DNA of 64,000 bases from NCBI GenBank assembly GCA_037157565.1, contig JAZHRO010000039.1, forward strand, positions 39,990,001 through 40,054,000, read 5' to 3'. Below the pieces are notes generated by a model. That model did not search any database. It was given only the letters and a program-made list of their open reading frames with translations, and had not been told where the DNA came from. Numbering within the stretch: position 1 is the stretch's first letter; every line of letters starts with the position of its first letter. Positions 35,697 through 49,300 of this stretch are shown piece after piece. This stretch comes from Thalassia testudinum. Its lineage: Eukaryota > Streptophyta > Magnoliopsida > Alismatales > Hydrocharitaceae. Both the position numbers and the translations under genes were made by a program.

Positions 35697-35710
35697 GGTG
35701 AACTTTTAAT
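35697..35710. repeat. 14-base target site duplication, right copy
   Basis: Second exact copy of the LINE-type duplication. Confidence 0.93.
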
Positions 35711-37237
35711 GAGTCAGCCTACAACGCATTGCAAATCCAAGAAACTTTAGACGAACTTATGCTTATCACCTCCGTCAAAACTCAACGTCTCCTCCAGAAC
35801 AATCTCCAGCATATGGCGTTCCCAATCATGGTCCTGTAAATCTCAACGTTTTAGCAAACCAATCTTCTGGCATTCAGTGTCGGAAGAATCACATATAATC
35901 AACCATATATAGCCATTATCAACTGAAAGACGATGTGTTTCATCTTATGCAGAATTACTTTACGTGTCAACCCAAACGCATATGACGTATGGTATAATAT
36001 AGGGATTTTGTCGTTAGAAGGTTTACGTCAAAGTCCGGAAAAGTTTCTATACGATCACATAGCTAAATCATCGAGTCCCCAAAGGAGGAAAACAAAGAAA
36101 CAAATGTGAAATCTTATAGAAACACCGACAGGACTTTCTTGTAGGAATGACAGCTATCAGTTGAAGCGCAAATAGAAAGCAATCTATTTGAAAGATGATT
36201 TGGCTACCATATTACAAATAACGCGTAAGAGTGATCTCAAAAACCGAGGCAGAAAAAGAAACAAAAATAGATTATACTATGACATTAGGGATTCTAGAGA
36301 CGGAGGAGCTTGCAGAAGCAATGATGAACCATAGATCGCCTTTCCTACCCGGTGACCCACATAAATATTTAAGAGAAACAAATTGTCAATGCCAAAAGCC
36401 ACGTGACTTTCCTAGCCCCCCTTACCTGCAGGGAAACCCGCCACCGGACGCGAGACAATGCCAAAAGCCTCTTTTGTCATGTTTTGCAAATCGAACGGCA
36501 CAGAGGGCAAGCATCCATTTTGACCTCAGATTTCGCTTGAAATTTACTTTACTCGATATTTAACTGCAAATGGAGTATTATAGAGACCCCGAAAATCGCA
36601 AACTTTCATGATGCGGTTGAATTTCCAAAATGCAATTATTCTCTCTAATCTGGGTGGATTTTATATTCCCACATTAACATTGGAACAGCAATGGCTAAGC
36701 AGCTCACATGTTACACGATACCCCATTTTTATACAAAAAAGGGCAAATAGTTGCACGATTCACACAGCAAAAGATCCAACCCAGTTCTATGCTAACCATG
36801 AGCCAATGCATGCCTCCCATCTATGCTTCGAACCATGTAAAGGCAAAGGCTCACGATAAAAAGCAAGATTAGCCCCTTCTACAAAGGTATGAAAGAATTA
36901 TAAGCCTGAAAACCAAACTTAATGCAAGAATCTCAGCTAATCTACCATACTCAATCATCACTCAAGATAACCAAGTTCTATCAACTCAAAAAGCCAAACT
37001 AAACCGTGATATATGGATAAGTCCCACCAGATTTCTGTAAAACAAAAATGCCAGTGAAATTTCGACGTCAGATGACCTAACACAAATTTCTCTGCAAAAC
37101 GCATCCGACATCTCCAGCAAATAATGCAAACATATCTAATGGTATCACACAACGTGGAAGATAAATTTACACGGTAACCTACAGAGTCTAAGCAGCCTCC
37201 ATGTGCCCGATGCTTAGGAAGTCCACATTTGGACAAA
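35711..37237. other. Unique sequence 3' of AP4M, including its probable 3' UTR
   Basis: No repeat termini and no recognised protein. The part next to 37238 should be 3' UTR of AP4M; I could not place its polyadenylation site. The plus-strand open frame 36231-36563 has no recognisable motif. Confidence 0.5.
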
Positions 37238-37336
37238 TCACAAACGTGCAACGTATGAATTTGCTTGTGTAACATACCGTACCCATCTGTAGGGATTGTG
37301 GGATTTTGATTTCTTTGCGATCTGTAAATAACGTAC
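37238..37336 (-). CDS. AP4M: AP4M terminal coding exon
   Basis: 33 codons including TGA at 37238-37240. The acceptor upstream is a T-rich stretch ending TTTTTGCAG. Phase 0: it joins the Gln codon (CTGCAG) that ends the exon at 54414. Encodes VRYLQIAKKSKSH and the conserved mu C-terminus ending SYVARL. Confidence 0.95.
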   Translation of the reverse strand, partial: VRYLQIAKKSKSHNPYRWVRYVTQANSYVARL

Positions 37337-40300
37337 CTGCAAAAATTTAAGTTGATAAAAAAAGGACTCATAAAATTGTTCCATTTCTAGGAATCCAATG
37401 GTGTATGGGAATACGTTGCTATTTCCTTCCTCATAATATAACTAAACCATCATAATAAATAAGCATTCTCAAAAAGTAATTTTCAGAACTTGTGGCTTAG
37501 AAACATAAGCGATACTGGAGCTTATAATGTAATGGATTTCTACCGCAACATTGTTCACAGGATCTGCAGAAAAACTGCAGAGGAAGAACACCTGTGGTAA
37601 GTGGTACCAATCTTCTGAAATGATGGATGAAATATTCAATATGCTGATTACTGGGAGACAAACCGGAGAGGCCCAACAGTTCAGTTGCCCCACTTGCAAG
37701 ACTAACAAATTATCACTTACTTGAGCGTCTTCCGAATTTCATTGCAAAGGGGACAAATAAACATAAGCACCCGAATTGACGATCTATCTTCAAGTAACTG
37801 GGTTCCACTTTTAGAGCATAGGCCTCTTTCAAATATGCATCTAGGATCAATTACAACTATCAAATGTCAAAAGGATGTTATCGTTGGCTGTAGATCTCTA
37901 CAAGTAACATCTAGCAAATTGCAAACCTGCTGGGTTCCTTCTAGAAGGACCAAATATATAAAGTTTGTGTTTCAACCCCTTTGAAAAAGTGTCCCCCCGG
38001 GGAACGCACTCCACTGAAGTTCACCCGCCATGAATGAGATACTTGAATTCCGGTTCCGGTTCTTTTCAGATTTGGTTCCAACCCAACGCGGAAATGGCAG
38101 AGCAAATGTAATACACTTCGCACCTATCATAGCTAACTGAATCCCAGGAAAGGGAAACACTCACACTGTAAATGAAACATGAAACGCTCCCTGATCTTGG
38201 AATACGCTGCCTTAACTTAAAGAATGCTAACTAGGGAAACCTCTTGCCCCTGAATTACAGGTCAGGTCAGAGGCCCCTGCTATACCTTAGAGTCATCACT
38301 CCAACTCCCCTTCCTGAAAGGTAGCGAAGAACTAGGGGAATGGATTGATTAAGGAGGGTCATTTATGAATGGAATCCACTGCTATGCACATGGGTCACCT
38401 TGAGTCTTTTAAGACATTTGGATTATGGGTTAGACGTATGGTCAAACATCTGGATACCTTCCCAGACGTCTGGAAATAAAAAATTTTGAGAACGAACTCG
38501 CATCTGCGTACATGCTGTGCGCAGACAGTACACTTCCCTCGTTTTTTTCCTTCTCTCTCCTTTCGCTCGACGAAAACCCTAAACCCACACCTTATATAAC
38601 GCCCCCTCCTCTCCCTCGTTCCACCCCACTTTCCTCCTTCCCTCCAATGAGAGCAGCAGAGCGAGCGAGGAGCGATGTGAGCGGAGAGGGGGAGCAACGT
38701 GAGGAAGAGAGGAGAGCAAGCTTGCGAGCTCGCGTGGGAGTTCGTCGGTGAACTCACGGCCGGTCGACGCGTACGCAAGGCGGAGTGCGTCGGAGAGGAC
38801 CTCCCCGACACTGCTACAGCCAGAGCAGCAGGCGAGAGGGTGCGGCGTGATCACGCGCGGCACGAGAGGGTGGAAGCAGATTCTGGTTCTAGGGTTTTCC
38901 GAGAATCAGACGTCTGGAGCGATGTCCAGACGACGTAGCCGACGTCTAGAGGTTCTAGATGACTGAGAAGTAGATTTCGCGAAGGTACGTCTTCATTGCG
39001 AATACGACCATGCAGGCTGCTCCGTCGAAGTACTGTTTCATGTCCGATTTGAAAAGATTTGGTTGATTCGCGCAGGAGTTGCTTTGGGAAGGTGCGGGAC
39101 ACGCCTTCCCACGCATTTCAGATGTCTGGGCGAGGCACTAGACGACGGAAAGCGTTTCCAAACGTCCTGAGAGGTGGTCGGAGTCTGGAACTGAGTCCAA
39201 ACGGTCCAGTGGAGTTCCTGGACGTCTGAGGAGTAGCGCAGGACTTAAGGTATGGCACTTGACACTTTTAAGACGTCTGATTTGAGTCAGAATCGCTGTT
39301 TTTGACCCGTTTATGATCCGTTTGAGGTCCGATTTTCGCAATTAAGATACCGATGTTTCCTGTATGAATTCCCCTACTTGTTGGAATACTTTCTACACTG
39401 TTCTGAGTATTCTCCTGTGATTGATCCTTGTGATAGGGCATCGTTTCGTTGCGAGTTCGAGGCTTGCTGAGACACGTAGACCTATCGTTTAAGCCCTCAC
39501 TACTTCTGGATTTACTGGTAGAGTGGCTTACCCTAATTTAAATTCAAACCTGAATACATGTATGAATTGAATGATTAGATCCTATGGTATGACATGAATC
39601 ATAAGACTAGAAATACTGGAATGTTTGTATTGAATGAATGGATTGCAGTCTTAAATGAGTAGATAGAATGATAACAATTGCCTGTAAATGAATAATAGTT
39701 GCCTGCGAAATATGTAGTGCTTGTGCTAAATAACTGTTGTAACTTTCCTATCGCACACGTGAAATGACATAATATGAACTGCATGTATATAATTTGAAAA
39801 TGAAAAATGAATGTTGGAAACACGAGCTACCTGTGAATAACCTGAAATGTGAACAATAGAATTACATGTTACATGTGTAGAACCTGAGAATGGAAATATA
39901 GATGATGAAACCTAGTATGGAAAGACGTGAGGAATATGAGCAAGAATCCTACGTGAAATTAGGAGTAGAGCTCCTGGAAATAAATGAAATGAAACTGAGA
40001 ATGTGAGTGGGAAAGTGAGCTGGCCCTTGAGTACGGAGTACCAATGAGAGCGTCTGTCTCCTTGTTTAATGCAGAGCAGAACTAGCCGCCCTTGGGTTGG
40101 GACCCGGGGTTAGGATTAGTTACTCTATACCGACTTCTTAACCATCGTGTACACTGTACCGGGAAGAGCTACTAGTGTCGGGAAAGAGCTAGCCACCCCA
40201 CGGAACCTAGGGTTCAGCCAGCCGCCTTACACCGACTTGTTAGGCCCACTAGGCAAAGCAAGGTAATCAGGTGAGGATGCGCGGACTGTGGAGGTGCGAG

Positions 40301-43300
40301 ATCCCTGTTTGATTCTTAAAGGCTAGACCCCTGTTACTGAGAAGGTTATACTTTATATTGGTTCAGTGCTGTACTTTGAGTGCACCCGCTAACAGAAACG
40401 ACCGACCGCGTGCCAATGCGGGGTAGCTATCCGTACGCTTATCGCGCGTGCTGTAGTCACCATTACGTCTGTCCGTGACCTTAAGGTGGTTGACTGAGTA
40501 TAGAATTACCACGGGAGACTCAGTCAGGAGAGCACCACGTGTGCCTTCTACTCTTCGGAAAAGGCTGCAATCAAAATCGTTCCCACGAGGAACATTCAAG
40601 ATCAAGAAAGAGACATGATAAATAAACCAAGTGATAAAAAGAATAATTAGCTAAAGAGAGTATTTGAAAAATAGCTACCTGTCCACTTTTACTGCTTTAG
40701 TTAGTTGGTTGCCACTCTACTCAGCGTTCGTTGATTTCGTGTATTCAATCCTTTTCAAGCCTAGGTGTTGAGCAGCCAGATCCTACGATTGCAGAGGGTG
40801 CTGGTTCAGTAGAGCCCAGTAGTTGTAGCTCTTCTTGTACTCGTTTGTAGTAGTAAGTAGCTTCTTGTACCTTTATATTCTGTACTCTTTCGTTCTGTAC
40901 ATTATATTCCTGTACCCGTTTACTTTTCTACTGTTGTGGTGGTGTGTACTGTAGTAATTTTACTTCTTTACTGCTGTACTTTTGTCACTGTTAGTTACTT
41001 GTATGGTGAATGTAATTTACTTTATTACTTTTTGATTACTTTCTCGTTGGACGATTGGATCTAAGAATCAGTCGAGTCGATCCGATCTCATATCCTGTAA
41101 GGATTCAGAAATCAAGTCGTAACAGAAGAGGAGGAAAATTTGATGAGTGGTAGACTACCAGATAAATTTACTCCGCTACCTAGAAGGTTAACAACTCATC
41201 AACAAACAGGAAAGATTTTTTGCCAAATGAACCTTTAGCCACAGTGTGGATCATACATCCAAATTTTATGGTTACATTCATGAGAAATCAAACATGGATG
41301 CTAAGTTGCTAACATGAGAAACCTCTGATATATCTTTTTTGACTCATCGATATCGTTATTTAAAACTTTTGGCTCAAACTGAAGCACAATAGCTTGAGTG
41401 GACCAGAGTGCATGAAACCCATTTAAGCAAGGATCACATAAACTTCAACCTATAGGTTTCCAATAAAACTACTCCTCCCACCACTGCACCCTGTGGGTGG
41501 TCTTTGCATGGCAACATATAAGAAGGCATAAAGAAAATGCAAACAGAAGGGCCTGATGTTGTACCTAGCATAACTGTTCAAATACCTGTAACATTTGCAT
41601 TAAACGGAGATGCAGAAAGGTTCAGACAGTGTCCATTCTAGACTTCTCTTAATATTCATAGGTTCCCAATGATCCTGCCTTCATTCCATTGATCATTTCT
41701 GACTGATTCAGTTAAGCGCTCCCTATGCTTACCGAAATGAAGGGGACCATCCATTACTAGGGCAGTGAAGTGCCTGCCTTGTTAATGGGCAGGTCTATAT
41801 ATGACAGCCACATTCATTCCCGGAATCTGTTCCTTTACATGATATGAATACCCTCGCTTGCATTGGCTGCAAGCAGGCACTGTAGGTGTGTCTTGACCAT
41901 GCACTCCTGTGTTGTGTAACGTTAGATGCATTCTAGAGGTGGTCAAGTGATGAATTGAGTTAATTGACCTAAAAAAAAATCGAGACAAAGGTTCAATGAA
42001 TTAATGTGTCAACCATTTGGAACCTGCATGTTTAAGGTACCTTGTAGCCAATGACCATTTTGTCAAATTCCTTCGTACTCATAACCACAGTGCAATGCCT
42101 ATTTCATCTCTCTCGTTAAAAACAAGCAGAGAGCATGTTCTCAACATCTTGCTGGTACAACCACTAAGCCTGATTTCCCTCCTAAACCAAAGTTCTAAAT
42201 GCTGACTTTGATATTATTTCAATGATTTTGGAAATATTCATTTTGAAGGCATGCCAATATAATGTTAGAATTTCAAGGAATGTCCATAACCTCGATGCTC
42301 CAAGAAATAGGCATTTCCAAGGCACGCTGAAGGAATGCTAAGGAATTTTTGGAGTTTTATCAAGATGATTATAATTGCATTGATTCATATAGTTATGCCA
42401 CCGAAACTTGGTAAATATTTAAGAATTCCATCAAAAAAATTTAAGCATAAAAAAAAAGTAGGACCTAAGATCTAGCAATCACTCTGTAAAACATATAAAT
42501 CAATCTATGAAGATTTGCAGAGGCTGGATCAGTTGGAGATGAGGGCTGGCGAAGATTTACTGTTCACGTGAACAGTAGAATGAACAGAAACTTACCGTTG
42601 CCATGAGAAAATAAAAGAAAGGGAAGTTTTAGAAATAGAAAATATTATTGCAACTCAAGAAATCAAGTAGGTATTGCTCTCATTTAAAAGAAAAGCAATC
42701 ATAATCTTATTTCTAAAAATAGAAAATAAAAAATCAAATTCAAGCAACCAAACATGACAAACCAAATTCTAATTATTTCTAAAATAAAATCTACCACATA
42801 TGGCAACAAATAACTTGACATACAAGCAAACTCAACTCCTAAAAATCTTAAGGCCATGGTGGCCAACTCTTATAGACCTACTACTGTCATGTGGTAGTCC
42901 ATATGACATTCTAAAAAATCTCCACACTCCCAAGTCAAACTTCGAGAGGGGTGGACTTACCTTCAAGCTTTTTGTGGTGATAGAATGATGAGCAATCCCC
43001 TACACAATATTTGACACACTTTTCTTCGAGAAAATCTCCTCTTTTGGAAGAGGATAAAAAATCAAATATGAGGGCTCCATTGGTGAAGCACAAAGATCAC
43101 AAACCTCTTTATAACTTGATAGATCTCCTTCTCCCTCTCTTTAACTTTAGCCCCATCTCATGATTTTAATCTCTAGTTCTACCATCTTTTCTTATGAGGG
43201 AGAGGGTGGCCGTGTGACTCTATGTCCAAGACTCGGGCTCTATATCTCGACATTTCTTGGTATGCTAGATGATTCCATGCCCCATCATCTCATGATTTTA

Positions 43301-46300
43301 ATCTCTAGTTCTACCATCTTTTCTTATGAGGGAGAGGGTGGCCGTGTGACTCTATGTCCAAGACTCGGGCTCTATATCTCGACATTTCTTGGTATGCTAG
43401 ATGATTCCATGCCCCATCAGTTTGGAGCGAGCATAAGGTACTCGATTTCTCCGTGCCTCAATGCCGGTGGCTTTTACACCACGTGAGCTTGGTGTCTTCA
43501 GGTGTGTATAAGGCCACCAAACGTAACTATGAGAAGTTAATGCATAATCTTAATTTTGTAGTCTTGCACAAGTTCCACGTACATGAGCAACCTCTTGTGC
43601 GTGTTGAGATCTCCCTCATGCGTGGATTGCTAGAGGCCTAAGGAAGCTTGCTCTGATACCATGTGAAGGCTTGCGAAAGCTAGATCATGTGGAGATGAGG
43701 TCTGCTAAAGATTTGCTGTTTATGTGAGCAGTAGCATGAACAACTTACAGTTGGAGTGAGAAAATAAGGGAAAGAGGAGAGGAGCTTTAGGAATAGAAAA
43801 TATTATTGCAACTCAAGAAATCAAGTAGATATTGCTCTCCTTTTAAAGGGAAGCAATGTTGATCCTATTTCTAAAAATAGAAAACAAAAATCAAGTCCAA
43901 TCAACATATGGCAACAAATAACTTGACAAGCAAGCCAATTCAGCTCTTAAATATCCTACGGCCATAATGGCTAGCTCCTATGGACCTACTACCACCACGT
44001 GGCAGTCTACGTGATATTCTAAAAAATCACCACACAATCAATCATAGATCTAGCAATCTTTAGATTAATTAATCCTAGCATTGATCTACTGAAAACCTAT
44101 GGATCTACAATGTAATCCTTAACACCTACGGAGTGGTATCCAATATTTGTAAATGGGCATATAAACCTTGGGTGTTAGTTCATGTATCCTATTCTCATGT
44201 AAATAGTGTAACACACCGCTTCTCTTCTTTGTGCTTTTAGTGAAGAACAAAACCGTAGTTGTTAGTGGGCATTAAGGCCTTGTGGAGCTTGCGCTCCAGT
44301 GGTTTTTCCTGTGAGGGGTTTTCCATGTAGAATCATAGCTCTCATGTATGTGCTGAGAGCTAGGGCTTCTCAAGGAAATCTACTTTCCTAGTGAGAAGTA
44401 GCTTGCTTGCGTCTCAACTGTCTCCCCCGAGGGTGTGTGGTGGTCCAAGTGGTCTTGTTATGCCTCAAACCACCTCAGATCCTCGCTCTAGTATGGGTGC
44501 CGCTAAGGTTTTGACAGAGCTCTGACAACCATTCTTTCTTCAGTGACCACTCATTCTTCTCAAAACCTCATACAAGTCCCTACAGGGTGGCCTCCTGCCA
44601 CCGTAGCACCCTCTTGTTGTCGATTCTAACCTAAGTGATGCTGCTCCTCACCGTTACCACTCCGACAAAGCTCCAGCAACCACTGTCGACGCTTAAGCGA
44701 GTTACTTGGGCTCCAGTCAAAACTCCATTTTAGGGGTTTGGCCATCGGAGCTCTCGTTTGTGTTTTTGTGCTCTAAATTTGACTCAAAGTGCTAACCTCT
44801 ATAGTCATGATTTGATTTCAACTCTGTCCATTGTTTGGGTTGCTCTTGGTATTTCTTGGCTTTGGAAGCACCCACCTTTAGTTTTGATGGCAACACCTAA
44901 AGAAAAAATGGATATCGGACTGCTAAAGGGCCAAGATACCATGGATATTCAAATTACTATTGCCAAGTTGACGAAAGATAGCTACCTTTCGTGGTATGCA
45001 GCTGTCAAGATGGCCATTGCGGGAAGGGGGGATCAGATGTGTCAACAACACTAGGCCTAAATCCAATCCAACAGATAAATCATGGGAGAAATGGTACTTG
45101 GAGGATAGCCAAGTGAAGATGTAGATAGTTAATTTGGTCTTCACGAAGATTTAGTCTCTGATTTTGAGAAAGAAGACAGCTACAGAGATGTAGGAAGTGC
45201 TTAAAAGCATGCATGAACAGAAAAAAGAGGTTTGTGTGTATCATCTCATGAGAGAGATCTACAATCTTCACTAGGGCAATCTGTCTATTGCTAGCTACTA
45301 TGGCATGTTGAAACCCAAGTGAGAGGACTTGGATTACTATGCTATGAGACTTAAAAGTACACTACTAACCAGAAACTTTTTTGGGAGCGTGAGTGGAAAA
45401 AATTGACATTTACCTTCTTAGCAAGACTCAATCTCGAGTTTGAAGGCATAAGCAACCAGATCCTTAACTCATCAAAAAATTCCACCTTGAAGAAGTTTAC
45501 GCTGAGGTGCAAGGTCATGAATTCTGAGCTCACAAGTGCTAATGATAGCAACAAAGATATGGAGCATTTGATCCTTGTGAGTCAAGATTCAAGCAGTAGT
45601 AGGGCCAATCAGGACAATACAAGGTCCAGCGGAAAGTGCACCTACTATCACAAAAGCAATCATACTATAGACTATTATTGGGACCTGCACTTAGAGAAGA
45701 CCAAAGGGAAATTTAACCATAAATTTGCTAGCAAAACCCAAAATGTGAAGCCGATTGCAACCATTGCTTTTGAGGGCTCTAGATTAGGGAAGATTTCTAA
45801 AGAAGGAACAAAGCTGACTTTTCCTAACTTAACCATGAATCAGATTCAAGAATTACAAGGGTTGTTTTCTAAAGCATTGTCAACAAAAGAGGAGAGTTCT
45901 GATGCTAGGTCCCCCAACCATACTCTTGTAGCTCGGGGAAAGTCAAGTAATGGTTCTTTGGCTTCAAGCTCTAGTAAGGACGATTGGATATTGATAACAG
46001 GGTATGAAATGCAATTTTTTCCAACAATACAAATCTGATCATGATCAAGTTGCTATGGGCCAATGGTTTTAACATTACTGTTGCAGGGAAAGGGCACATA
46101 TCCATCTTAGATTGTTTTCTTCTTAGTCATGCTCTTCATGTTCCTGATCTTCCTTTTAATCTACTATCTGTGAGCAAAATTACAAAAGAAATTCCTGCAT
46201 ACTTATATTTGATGTTGATTGTTGTGTTGTAGGATTTGGTGATGGGGAGGAAGATTGGGATTGGTTTGATCTATGACGGACAGTACAAGCTTCCTTCTAG

Positions 46301-49300
46301 AGTTGCAACTGCACTTGTCATAGTTCTGTTAGATCACAAACAACATACAAAAGAAGTGGATCGAATTCTCAAATGGCATTATACAGTGGGACACCTCAAT
46401 TTGTTTGATTTACAAAAACTATTTCCGACTTTATTTTATGAAATTATTGTTCACTCTAACTGCAAAGTGTGTCAACTGGCTAAACATTGCTGCATCCTTT
46501 TTTTGAATTTAAAACTAAAAGTGACTGCTTTTTCATTAGTGCATTTTGATGTTTGATGACCAGGTAGTGTTAAATCTATTGATGGGTTCCAAATATTCTC
46601 TCTTTTATTGACAATTGATCACATTGCACCTTAATTTCCTCGATGAAAATTCATATCAAAGTGTCCAAAATTATGCAAATGTTTATTTTCATGGTTGAAA
46701 ATCAATTTAACATTGCAGTAAAAGTCTTTAGATCTAATAATGCTTGAGAGTATCTTGACAAATCTTTGGTCGACTTCTTCAGCAATAAAGACATCCATGA
46801 GACCTCCTATAGCTATACTCCACAACAAAATGGAATTACAAAGACAAAGAATAGCACCTGCTAGCTACTAGACAAGACACGAGCACTACTCCAGAAAAAT
46901 ATTCCCACGAAATTTTGGGCAGAAGTTGTTTTGGCGAGTGCATTCTTGATCAATAGAATGCCCTCTAGGATACTTGGCAGAAGAACTATTTTTTTCATGT
47001 TAAGGCCTGAATCTCAACCATTTTCTCTCACTCTTGGAGTGTTTGGATAAGTTGCTCCTTTTGAGTAAGTTGGATCCAAGGTCTATAAGAGGTATTTTCC
47101 TTCTCCCCCACTCAGAAAGGATATAAATGTCTTGATCCTATTACAAGAACATGATTTAAAAAAACAAGCCTCGAGGCAATCGAGGTGTACACCTCAAGGC
47201 GAGGCGACCCAAAATAGCCTTGAGGCGGTAGCCTCAGTTTACAGGCATGAAGCGTGCGCCTCACTTAGTCGAGGTGCGTTGAGGCGGTGCAAGGTGGTAA
47301 GGTGCAACTGAGGCGTCGCCTCAGGCTGTTTAAGTTGTCATATGCTTGTCACATGACATCTTTTAGGGTTTAATGACGACTAATTGTTTGATCATTATGA
47401 TTACTATCTTATCTGAATTTGCTTGTTTCTGTCCCTTATTTTTTATAGATGTCTTATTAGATAGTAATCAAGGTTTTAAATATCGATATCAATATCATAT
47501 CGACAAGTTAAAAAAGGAATATATCAGGGATATATCGCTGATATATGTGAATTCTAGGAAAATCATTCAGAAAGGCATAAAATATCACAAAATTTAAATG
47601 TTAACATTTTTACAAATAATATATCATGAAATGATGCTTAAAAAACATGCATATGTGTTATATCAGGGATACATCACCGATATCGATGATTTTTTTACAT
47701 GTGTGCATGCGTGTGCATGCATGAGCATGCATGTGTAGGTGTGTGTGTGTGAGCCACTGATTGGTTGGTTGACTCGGGTGCTCGACATAGATTTGATAAT
47801 GCCAGATACTTCTTTAGGCCAAAACTAGTTCCATCTGGCAGAACTATATTAGTTTCTAATGCGAGGCATTCGCCCATTATAGGTCAAGGAAAGGTACAAG
47901 ATGTACCTCACACTCACAGTACGACTGGAGAGTATGCTACAAGATGCACCTTACAGTACGACTGGAGAGTGTGCTTGTTGTCGATTTCCTTCTGAGTCTA
48001 ATGCTATTAGTAGAATTATGAAGCAGTTTAATTGCAAGTCACCATATGTAGGCCATGTTTTACTTCCATCAGGTGTCTCTTCCTCTACTTATTTGTAACA
48101 TCTCTGGTTCAGTTATCTCCACACTATCTAAGCTTTGACTGATGCTACATCAGGATGTCTAAAAAACATATATATCACCGATGTATGTGTGTCTTATAGA
48201 CCTCCCTTCCAACAGCTCCCAAAATCCCTTTTAGCAGCTCACCTCCCTATTCCACCAGCTCCCAAACCTCCCGCCCAGCAGCTCACTCCTGCCCAGCTTT
48301 CAAATTTCAAACCTCCCGCACAAAACCCAGCGCCAACAGCGCTTATATCGGCAATATCTCCCCGTATCAGCGATATATCACTAATATCCGGGAAAAAAGA
48401 TACTTCGGATGTATAGATATCATCCAACCCCATCAATAGCGATATATAGACGATATATCGCCGATATATTGCGATATTTCAAACCATTACAGTAATTCAA
48501 CGATGTTAAGAAATTTCACAAAAGACTTGAAGGTAGCAGCAAAATTGAAGAATTAGCACTTGAAATGTGGAAATTTATATAAGATTGAGGTATCAGAGCT
48601 ACTGGTGTCAGTTCATGGACCCTATATATTACATTTTTTTTGTGGTCTTCTACAATCCATGTTTGTTTAGTTTTTCGATAGTAGCTTTGTCAGAATTCAG
48701 AAACACGTCAAGTTATTTTATGTTTTAGGCAACATGATAGTGCAAGAAGGTAGGCGATGGTTCTTTACTTGAGATGGAAATTAATGTTTATTTTTAAGGA
48801 GCCCTGTTACTAAGGATCTTCATCTTCAAAACTTTTTTTGTTGCAGAAGTCTCTTCTGAGGTAGGACTTTATGTCATGGTATTAATATTCACAGGTTATG
48901 TTTTCCTTGAAGAGAATTTAACAAGGTAGTAACTGGTAAGCATTAAGACCATCTCTCAATTAAGTACAGAATCCAAGTTTATTCGTGTATGACTATGGCC
49001 AATATTTCATTTGAGCTGCCATAAGTGGAATCATAAATGAGTGATTTGGATTTTCCTACCTATGCAAATTTTTCTAAGAGTTCATATGAAGATATTTTTC
49101 TAACAATATACATTAACAACCAATAACAAATGTTTCACTAGGTGACTAGAGTTGCACTATGTGGTGAACTACTACTTCATGCAATACTTTAGATGGCTAC
49201 TTTCGACTAGCCGTCCTCTTCAAAAAAGGGAAAAAAACCCGTACGAAACACAATCTTTGAAAGGAAGATTACCATCCAACACACATATCTCATTTGGACT

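Larger units (their letters stand above)
42506..44034 (-). mobile_element. Small non-autonomous LTR retrotransposon with perfect target duplication
   Basis: LTRs at 42506-42925 (420 bases) and 43662-44034 (373 bases) flank 736 bases of internal sequence. Flanks are CAATC at 42501-42505 and CAATC at 44035-44039. On the minus strand the 5' LTR starts TGTGGTGATTTTTT and ends CTTCACA, directly followed by a tRNA-Met primer site. The 3' LTR is preceded by a purine stretch (TTGGGAG). No gag or pol is recognisable inside, so it must have relied on enzymes from another element. Confidence 0.9.

Noticed and set aside
43160..43486. 108-codon protein with an internal repeat
   Set aside because: Produced by an exact 132-base tandem duplication inside a non-coding retroelement.
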